Part shown: piece after piece, positions 56,149 to 64,000 of the stretch
How the letters are laid out: every line of letters starts with the position of its first letter
How positions within the stretch are numbered: the stretch's first letter is position 1
Assembly: GCA_035610365.1 (NCBI GenBank)
Contig: CM069432.1
Coordinates: forward strand, 282,418,709 to 282,482,708
Direction: 5' to 3'
DNA: 64,000 nucleotides
Source of the DNA: Aquatica leii
Taxonomy: Eukaryota; Arthropoda; Insecta; Coleoptera; Lampyridae
The notes under the pieces: generated by a model
What the model was told of the DNA's origin: nothing
The model's database searches: none
The model's input: only the letters and a program-made list of their open reading frames with translations
Position numbers and translations under genes: made by a program

Positions 56149-58631
56149 GGGGAGGGTGGGGCAAGACGGGCTATTTAAAATTTAGCGATTCATAAAACGC
56201 AAATTTTTCATTATAAGATGCTTCAAAATTTAACCAACATTCTTTGATTATATTACTATAAGATTATAATGACTAAGAAGGATTTTTGTCGATAAACTAA
56301 AAAAAAAATTAAAAACAAAGGAATGTCAAAATGCCCATGGAGTAAGACGGGCTATACCCACTGCGTAAGATAAACGATAAAGAAATAACTAAACTAGGTT
56401 GACTTAATGTATATTCTTAACTACTTCTCAGGTATACATAATGCGCAGATATGAGTCGCTTCTGGATCATTGTCGTCAACACCAGCGCAGTTAGAATGAG
56501 CGCATTTTGCATACATCGAACACATTATCCATCCCTCAGTGATTCATACTAACAACCGTTACAGCATAAACATCAGATTTGAATTTTGAATCTGTTTTTT
56601 CCCTCTTCCTTTTTCTTAATTCTTTATGTATTTTTCGTCTTTCTTTGTTTGTCTTTCTATTTTTCTATTTTCCTTTTCTTCTGCAAGTTTTGTTTTCTTT
56701 CTTATAACCTCTTCAAGTTTTTGCTTGTACGGTGATGAAGTAATTATTGTTGTCTTGCCACGTGTTCGAGATACTCGCTTTTTTGTGAAGTCACCGGCAC
56801 TGGAAAAAGTAGCTTTGGACTGGCTATTGCAAATACTGTTTTTTCAACTGCTTGCTTAGGTCCCAATGGTGAGGGCTGTTTCGTCCAGGAGGAACATCCA
56901 GGTTGAGGATCATCTGCTGTGTCTATTTGCATTTTGTTACCTTCGTTGCTGTCTTGATCGAGTCCTGGAATTTCATTTGGTACATTAATATTAATTGGGA
57001 TAGATTGTACTGCATCAGCCCTTTCACAATTTTTTGGTAAACACTTGCTGGTCGTTTGGCCAGATGCCACATTTTTTAAATTCATTGACAGCTGTCAACA
57101 TTGTCGCTGATTGAATGAACGCTTTACCGGACAATTCTGCCACCTGGCGAGTGCTAACTACAAGACCTGGGTTACTACAAAGCCATGACGTTACTACTTG
57201 ATCCGTAGTATGTGCTTAGAGGTTTTATAAAAGCGACATTAAGAGACTGAAGCCTATGCGTTGAATGTGGTGGGAATGATAAAATCTCAACGCCATTTGT
57301 TCTAGCTTCGTCGATAACATCAACACTTTTAGTGTGTGTTGCATGATCATCTACTAGCAATAATACAGGATTATCTTTAGTGGCCCCACTATACGCAACA
57401 AACTTTTTAAACCATCCTAAAAAAAGTTCTGCTGTAATCCACCCCGAATCACTACATACACCCCAAGCTCCTTCCGGCGCATTAACCATCAACTCCGGTT
57501 CCATTCGCTTTCTGGGGAAAATCATCATGGGAGCTATATAATGGCCGGCAGCACTGAAGCATACCTCTACGGTTATAGTTGCTCCCCTTTCAGCCGACGT
57601 TAGTGCACCAACTTGTTTGCGGCCTTTTAAAGCTAGTATCTTGCACCTGCTTTAGGGACAATTTCATCACAGTTGTAGATGCGGTTACCGTCAAATTTAT
57701 ATTTGTCATACAATTTTCCCAACAGTTTATAAAAGTCTGCTTCTACAACTTTTTTGAAACCTGAAGCTCTAGCAGCGGATGTGCTTTCTGGTTTTCTAAT
57801 TCTAAGTTCTGGATTTCGTTTTAAAAACCCAGACAGCCAGTCTCTGCCTGCCATACTCATGTGTTCTTTAAACGGATGAGCTTTGCCGTTTCGTATTGCC
57901 AGTTTTACGTCTTTGGTTGTAAGACCAAAAAGTCTACTTTCCATATCTATAATATAACTCGCAAGCTCGTTTTCTTCGTAGGTGGTAAAAACTGCAGTCT
58001 TTGGACCCAAAAGAACTTTTATCAATTGTGGCGTGTCCTGATTTTTTCGAACAAAATTGACTTTCCTTTGTAAAGTTGTTCGAGGCAGACTATAAGTTTG
58101 TGAAGCCAACAAAGTGCCCATTCGCTTGTCCAAGACGACGTTGATGGCATTTTTCATGTTTTCTACTAACCATTGAGCTCTATCAGTTTTACGTGTATTT
58201 GTTCGCACCATCCTAAAACCAAAAGACGGGGCAACACGGACTACCTATAGCCCGTCATGCCCCCTGGTAGTTTTAAACGTTAACAAAACCCCTTGTGACA
58301 AATCATTGAAACAATCCCTCGCATATCTAACCACGTTAAAGTCTAATCAAACTTGTTTCTAAACATCTATGTGTTGCTTGAAAGGACTTTATTTTAGTGA
58401 TCAAGTATCGTGTTGAAAATGAAATAAAAATAATAAGGAACTTACTTAAATTCACTTTTTTTACAGCAGCTCACTAGCACAGCAGACCAGTTTGGCAGCA
58501 TTCAGGTGACTGATTAGCGTAAGGAAAATGCGTCAGATGCCGCGTTGTTCACTTGTCCAATTATGCTCGATAAGACAGAGAACAAGGATAGCCCGTCTTA
58601 CCTCCCCAGCCCGTCTTGTCCCACCCTCCCC
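56149..58631 (-). mobile_element. pogo-like DNA transposon H
   Basis: The left end GGGGAGGGTGGGGCAAGACG (from 56149) matches the inverse of the right end, CGTCTTGTCCCACCCTCCCC, which stops at 58631 before TA (58632-58633). The motif GCCCGTCTTGCCCC or its inverse recurs at 56158-56174, 56341-56356, 58216-58262 and 58588-58620. The ends resemble those of element E, marking sister families. Confidence 0.88.
56616..58211 (-). pseudogene. pogo-like transposase (element H)
   Basis: Start at 58211: MVRTNTRKTDRAQWLVENMK. The pipsqueak helix-turn-helix is LASQTYSLPRTTLQRKV, followed by ESRLFGLTTKDVKLAIRNGK and MAGRDWLSGFLKRNPEL. The first catalytic aspartate is in RIYNCDE (57660), where the frame breaks. 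IAPMMIFPRKRMEPEL resumes near 57540, then NPVLLLVDDHATHT with the second aspartate. The third site reads HRLQSLNVAFIKP where active relatives have LQPLDVAF, so that aspartate is asparagine. After another break near 57180 come AELSGKAFIQSATM, a serine/proline-rich linker and KTTIITSSPYKQKLEEVIRK. No PHD-like finger follows; the frame stops at 56616. The protein is inactive by both breaks and active-site change. Confidence 0.88.
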
Positions 58632-58789
58632 TATCCTATTTTTAAAATGATTCAAAGAATATAATTGTTTCTTTAATTAACAAAACGCGAATTTTAAATA
58701 AAACATGGCCTTGAAGCCTTAATGATAAATCAGATACCAAAAAACTACTTTTTAACATTGAATTTTTTATTATTTACTTGATACAAACT

Positions 58790-59622
58790 TTGCTAATCAC
58801 CATCCTTTCACCGCATTTTTCGCATAAGATGCATATGGGTTCTCTGAAGATATATTACAGTGAAGAGATCGGACAGTGGCTGCGTCATGAGGATCGTGCC
58901 GTAAGTGCTTTTGATGTGATGGAATTGTTTAGAAAAGCATCAAATTCCACTGGCATCTATCCCTTAGATAGAAACAAATTCACCGACAATAGATTTATTG
59001 AAGAAGCCAGCAAGATGCGAAAAGGAACTGATGGACGCCAGTATCTCAAGCCAACGTAGCAATGATAACTAGGAAATCTGCGAATCACCTATTCCATCGA
59101 CGTCTTCCTAGTGACAACGCTAGAAGACGATACTTCCTATCACTCCGGAATCTACACAAATGGAAATATCAAAGTTTTGTCATGTGAGTCTATTTGAAAT
59201 AGCGCCAACTTCACAAATGAAGAAAAATATTTCAGCGAGAGGGAGAAAATCCTGCAAATCACAAAACATAACTTCTTCACCATATAAGGCTGATTTGGAT
59301 CAGTCTATTAAAACCAGAGCAAGCAAACCACAAATTTGTTCTAAGGACAACTTCGAGGAGCACAAAGCAAGAGGAAGCCAAAAGACGTCTCAAGCTAGCT
59401 GAGGAGACATCAAGCAGTGAAGAAGACACTGGTGAATTTTTTTCAGGCGAATCATCTGAATTGTTACTTCCTCCGGGGGAATCGTTCGTGTATGTTTTGT
59501 TGTGTAAAGTTTTCAGAAAACACAAGGGGAGAGCACTGAGTAATGTGTTTGATATGCTTTATATTGGCTCACGTCGACTGCGCCGTCGGCGAAACAGACA
59601 CACCTGTGATTTCTGTCGATAA
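58790..59622 (+). pseudogene. pogo-like transposase fragment I, C-terminal half
   Basis: The + strand reads LSPHFSHKMHMGSLKIYYSE (relatives: FPPHCSHKMQPLDVG, so the catalytic aspartate region is deleted), EIGQWLRHEDRAVSAFDVME, STGIYPLDRNKFTDNRFIEE, then ISARGRKSCKSQNITSSPYK (the ITSSPYK box) and, at the end, HTCDFCR, the last C-x2-C of a PHD-like finger, before a stop at 59620-59622. The DNA-binding domains and first two catalytic residues are absent. It belongs to a family like A (finger present) rather than H, and lies beside H without being part of it. Confidence 0.75.
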
Positions 59623-60069
59623 ATTAAAAAATAAAAACAATGTTTAATTTTCGTTCACGTTTTGATTTTTTCCGAGTATTAAGGTAGGAGGCCCACTATA
59701 GGAGACTCTTTTCTAAAATCCGAAAAATTCATGTCCCAAGTTTCTTCCAAATTTTAAAAAAACAAGTCTTGTCTTAAATTTGTGTCGAACGTATATTAAA
59801 ATTAATTGTTTACAGTTTGCAATGCAGGCATTGTAACTTTCATATGTTGAATCTCTAAATTTTTAAACGCAAAAAAGTAAATGGGGACCCGACTTTGACG
59901 ACTTCTACGTATCTTTAACACTAAATTAATTTTTGTTTGTTAAAAAATTAAACAATTTAATAATTAAGGGAATGATCCATAGCTTAAATATTGAGATGGT
60001 GAATTATAAAATTCCAGAAACCTAATTTAATTAGAAGATTAAGATTATTTATATAATTTAATTAACAAT
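59623..60069. other. AT-rich spacer
   Basis: Nothing recognised. Confidence 0.4.
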
Positions 60070-60528
60070 TGTTTTGATCATATTGCGTTAAGAATATTGA
60101 AACGTTCGAGAAGTTATCTGCAAATTCAAGAGACTTCTTGAAGTTGTTATCCATCTTCTAGAAGATATACCGAAAGATAGGGAACACTCTAGAAGGATTT
60201 CCGAATGTGTATAAATACCGAAGAGACAAATCGTAGGTCAGTTATTGCCGAAATGCGAATACAGCAGTGTTAAGAAGATTAATCAAGTTGAAATAAATAA
60301 GTCGTGTGTGTGTACATAAATAGAGAATAATCTCGTACGTGATTTTTAGTGTAAACAAGTGTGAAGCTATCCGCGAACTTTATCTTATCTTAATTAGAGT
60401 AAGTGTTTTTATTAAATATTATCAGATTTCATTAGTTCGGTTAATTTACAAGTGTACATATTTCTAATATAAGTAAAACATATTTTTAGTCGTTTAATTA
60501 AATTAATTTTAATAATAAATTTGTAACA
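60070..60528 (+). mobile_element. LTR-like repeat (fossil), copy 2
   Basis: Starts TGTTTTGATC, ends TTGTAACA, and matches the inverse of 31536-32016 throughout. Shared landmarks include GAAACGTTCGAGAAGTTAT, TATAAATACCGAAGA, AACAAGTGTG and AGTGTACATATTT. A likely solo LTR; no coding part adjoins. Confidence 0.6.
60210..60244 (+). promoter_or_regulatory. TATA box and initiator of the LTR-like repeat
   Basis: TATAAATA at 60210-60217 is followed by TCAGTT at 60239-60244, about 29 bp later. Both are conserved in the inverted copy at 31.87 kb, which supports a core promoter. Confidence 0.5.
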
Positions 60529-62130
60529 ATATTAATAATGATAATTTACTACAGCTAAGAAATGTTTTTGCAAACCAAAAAAATGATTTATGTTTTTGCT
60601 ATATTTTTAGTATTTTTTTAAATTAATTTTTGTTTGTACCATTTCTCTAAACTAACTGGGAAATGAAAACTTTATAAAATCAATTGTATTTTGTTTTAAT
60701 GCAGTAGTAATGTTAGTTTTTTTTAACAAATGCACTACAATATCTTTAGAATTTGTTTTTCTTTTTCTATTTGACATTCAAATATAACTTCACACATTTT
60801 ACCATCGCATTGATGTACTAACTGAAAACGTATACAAAAGCGTTAAAAGCATTTATAGAAATTTAAAATTTTTATTTATCTATGTAATTCAAAGTTAATT
60901 TGTTAAAAATGCATTTAACGTCACAAGAACTTTCTGTCACAAACTAACATGAGGCTTTTATAACGTGATTATGTGACAGTTATAACTTGTAACAGTTTGC
61001 ATAATTTCTTTTGATACACATTAGATTATAAAAGACATGTACTTAAGGAGAAAACAAGATTTTGTGTTACCTTAATTACTTTAGACATTTATTGTTTGCT
61101 AGATAGTTAAGAACTAAATTTATTAGACTAAGCATTTTGTTAAACATTAATTGCGTGTAGGGTCATTTAATAAAAAAATTGTTTATTTTGGGTTACTAAA
61201 TGTTGTTTAAGTTACTAGAGTAATTTAGACAACATTGTCGTACAATTTATTCAAATGTGTGCCTCGGTTCAAGCATGTTATATTTTATAAATTAGACAAC
61301 TTTCGTTTTATTTTAGCGTTTTGTGAACGTCTAACGATGTTTTTAACATATATATGTAATTGTTAAGTCAAGTATGCAGTTGGGAAGAGTTATTAACAAA
61401 AAAAAGTTAATTCTTTTGTGACCACAACGACACCTGTGTCTCAAAACATGTTTATTGCAATTTAGTGAGACAATGTGTTACGTGTCATTAGTATTAACCT
61501 TTCACATTTTCGTATTTTAATAAAATTCTTGTCACGTCTTTCTGTTGAAAATTCGCTATGAGCGGTTTGACGTTGATAGAAACTTTTTCCGTTCAGTAGC
61601 AAGTAATTTTCTTTGTATATTGACGGAATTAAAGCGATTCTTGATCTATCTAATACTAACATATATGACGGCAGACGTCATTTTGCTTTTGTTAACTTAA
61701 TATTTTTTGTATTGAGTTTGACGGAGACCGAGGTCTTCTTTTCAACCCAGTTACTAAAGGTAAAAGTAGTATTTTCCTGGAATTGCGTCACACATCTAAT
61801 AGATCGATTCAGCTGCTATAATTACCGTGGGATTGATGACCTCAGGAGATTTGCTCGATTCGAAGTTCGAACAACTGTGGATACTTCTAAAGTATCGATT
61901 ATCGATGTGGCTTATTTGCTCTATGCTGCAACGTCTAATTTGTATTATCGTTTATGTAACTGTGTACGGCCGTTTCGCTCTTTTGGGGATCATCAGCACT
62001 GGAAAATACTCTCTGATGTATTGCTTATATTCATGTTTCGTTCTAGTTACATATAAAAGTGTTGTCGTCGACGCCATCTTGTTGTTAATAAGCCAACGTA
62101 TAAAATTAAACAAATTTGTACTTTAGGGAA
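60529..62130. other. AT-rich spacer
   Basis: A 147-codon open stretch (61613-62056) has no recognisable motif and overlaps other open frames; I see no gene. Confidence 0.4.
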
Positions 62131-62334
62131 CGCAATATGTTGGTATTAGGATTTATTAACCGCAAAAATTCAAAAAATTTATCAAGTAATACACGATTGC
62201 AAACAACCAACAAAGATAGTGAAGAGTTTTTTTGATCTTTTTTCACTTTATTTGTTGGTGGATTGCAATCGTGCATTATTCGATACATTTTTAGAATTTT
62301 CACGGTTAGTAAATCGAACTACCAACATATTACG
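62131..62334. repeat. Fold-back hairpin element (MITE-like), 204 bp
   Basis: The arms run inward from CGCAATATGTTGGTA (62131) and CGTAATATGTTGGTAG (read inversely from 62334). Further matches are TTTATTAACCG, AAAAATT, ACACGATTGCAA and CAACAAA around a short centre near 62230. Nearly the whole unit is one imperfect palindrome with arms of about 95 bp, so its RNA would fold into a long hairpin. No clear target duplication is visible. Confidence 0.8.
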
Positions 62335-62599
62335 ATCTCTATAGCACCATTTTGCTAAAATTTTACGTTTCTTTGGTGGATGTCACAGTTATACGTAATT
62401 ATTGCTTGTTTCTTGTATGTTACATAAATTAATATGAGGTAAGTATATTTTAAATGTTTAGTTTGATGCTAAAGTTACTTAGTTTGAAAATCACTGACGT
62501 TTCTATAGTTTTTTTGTCATTAAAAAATGTTGGTACATTATTCTCCCACTGGTATTTTTTAGTAGTATAAAATTGTCTTAATGGTATTTTTCAGTCTCA

Positions 62600-63330
62600 A
62601 ACGAAAAGTGACAAACAAAGATTTATAGTACTATGCTGAACATTTGTCGGACATAGAATCTATTAAAGATGACCCAGATGAGGATTCAGATTATGAAGAT
62701 GGTATATATAAGTCTCATTATTTCTCTGATGAACACTACGATGTTTCTGATATTGAAGAAGAAATAACTTCATAAGAAGACAAGGAATACTTAAATAAAA
62801 GCAGTGAAAATAAAAATGTAGTATATCCAAACATCTTTTGGTCAGATCGAATTTTACTATTTTTCCGGAACGAAATTGTAAGATTCATGAAAATACTCAA
62901 AGAACTTCTACAACGTTGCACAGCTCTTTCCATCCAGATTGTTGCTGATTAATAGTAGAGAATACAACTAAACTGATAGTAATTTTTAAAAAAGAGAAGA
63001 AACTAAAAAAACACCTAACTGATACAGGTAAAATAATTAGACTTTTTGTTGTTTATTTCGTAATGTGTTTCAAAAAATTAACAAAATTGGGGGACTGCGG
63101 GTTCCTTTTTCTCAATGTAAACGATACAGCTAACCTTTAGAAACTAAAAAGACCCAATTATTGAAAGGCTAAAGCGGATGTTCCAAAAATGTAGACTAGA
63201 CAGTTGTCGTCAATCAAATGATGAGAGTATCACTCTATTCAAAAGGAGATTCAGTTTGAAGCAATATATGCCGATGAAGCGGAATCAAAATGTGGGTAAG
63301 ATGTGAGTCGAATACGGAATAGAACTATGA
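62600..63330 (+). pseudogene. Decayed piggyBac transposase, N-terminal half
   Basis: The acidic N-terminal tail is visible at 62640-62770 (HLSDIESIKDDPDEDSDYED, DVSDIEEEI). Further on, at about 63165-63300, RLKRMFQKCRLDSCRQSNDE continues with SITLFKRRFSLKQYMPMKRN, corresponding to the SIDESMxxFKGRSSLKQYMP box that contains the first catalytic aspartate and glutamate of piggyBac. Nothing from the second catalytic aspartate onward could be recognised in the remaining 600 bp. Stops and frameshifts are numerous. No termini were found. Confidence 0.65.
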
Positions 63331-64000
63331 TATGAACATATATTTTGGGGCTGAAAAAACAGAACAAAACTATACAAAAGAAGTGTTGGTGCTGACTAAT
63401 TGTCACAGTGACCACACTGTACTTGTAAGACAAAAATAAAAGAATGCTGAAAATCGACGTACATCTTCCCGCAGCTCGTTTAGAAGTAAATAGACCGTTC
63501 CTAAAATATGGCGTAGACTTTGCATGACCGATGTTTATTAAACCCCCATGTAGATCAAAAGTAAAACCCTTTAATTGCCACTATACATGGTGATTTTTGT
63601 TCGTTTTTCAACGAAGGCTTTACGATTTAGATCTGGTAGGAAATTTGACATTTCAAGCGTTTTTAAACTGTTTGTACCGGTTTATGGCATGACGAGGGCA
63701 AGCTTCGGACATATATTCGGACAATGCAAAAAATTTCCTTCGGACTCAAGTGTGAATTGATTAAATTTAAAAAAATCATTTTAAATCAAAATTTTCAATC
63801 ATAAGTTATAAACGAATTAAATATGTAACATATTAACTGGCACAATATTCCACCCGATCACCTAATTTTGGAGGAATCTGGGAAGCCCAAATAAAATCAG
63901 TAAAATATCACTTTAGATGATGATGGAATACGCATTTATGAATTTTGAAGAGTTCTTCACTTTGTTTACAGTAATAAAAGCCTGTTTCAACTGAGGCCTT
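63331..64000. other. Spacer to the right edge
   Basis: Possibly the decayed rest of the piggyBac copy; no motif is readable. Confidence 0.35.

Noticed and set aside
61613-62056. 147-codon open frame, the longest without a family match
   Set aside because: No motif, no plausible domain, a composition like neighbouring AT-rich DNA and a second open frame overlapping it; chance is sufficient.

Overview
This window reads as AT-rich arthropod (probably insect) heterochromatin-like or intergenic DNA that is almost entirely made of transposable elements in various stages of decay. I recognise no host single-copy gene, tRNA, rRNA or CRISPR. The organism call is an inference from the element repertoire: pogo/Tigger-like transposons with pipsqueak helix-turn-helix and PHD-like fingers, piggyBac, mariner, and LINEs of the I-like, RTE, Jockey and R1 clades. 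A beetle or another insect with a large genome would fit, but the sequence does not settle it.

Layout. 0-2.7 kb: 3' end of an I-like LINE with a TAA-repeat tail, then a degraded copy of an arthropod multi-copy protein family (here family X). 3.5-5.9 kb: pogo-like element A. 5.9-7.2 kb: a terminal-inverted-repeat element that may carry a tiny spliced gene. 9.06-11.42 kb: piggyBac element B with complete TTAA-flanked ends and perfect internal palindromes. 11.80-14.60 kb: pogo-like element C with clean TA-flanked ends and an unbroken catalytic domain. 14.6-17 kb: A-rich sequence with a primer-binding-site-like LTR fossil trace and a diverged direct repeat. 19.3-21.3 kb: piggyBac tail followed by pogo-like transposase F. 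21.7-25.0 kb: a non-coding element with AAGATGTCTT-type ends, split by Tigger element G (22.25-24.40 kb). 26.65-31.27 kb: a near-identical inverted repeat enclosing pogo-like element E and piggyBac J. 31.5-32.0 kb: LTR-like repeat. 32.4 kb: a 26-bp minisatellite. 33.8-35.0 kb: RTE LINE remnant. 35-39.4 kb: AT-rich DNA without recognisable genes. 39.4-40.3 kb: Jockey LINE remnant. 40.5-44.3 kb: Ty3/gypsy fossil with an unusual purine-rich repeat array. 44.4-50.0 kb: second copy of family X, split by a near full-length R1-clade LINE. 50.3-52.3 kb: piggyBac K. 52.7-53.5 kb: internally deleted mariner. 53.6-56.1 kb: Jockey LINE interrupted by a second mariner. 56.15-58.63 kb: pogo-like element H. 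58.8-59.6 kb: pogo-like fragment I. 60.1-60.5 kb: second copy of the LTR-like repeat, inverted relative to the first. 62.13-62.33 kb: a fold-back hairpin element. 62.6-63.4 kb: decayed piggyBac.

The most notable patterns are these. Five pogo/Tigger-like elements (A, C, E, G, H) each carry their own family-specific short motif repeated several times just inside the ends, as expected if each transposase reads a different array. Two copies of family X share the same conserved blocks, and one is cleanly split by a LINE. Nesting is common: Tigger in a fold-type element, LINE in family X, mariner in Jockey, and piggyBac plus pogo between inverted repeats. Most transposase genes carry frameshifts or stops; only the catalytic half of element C reads through without a break.
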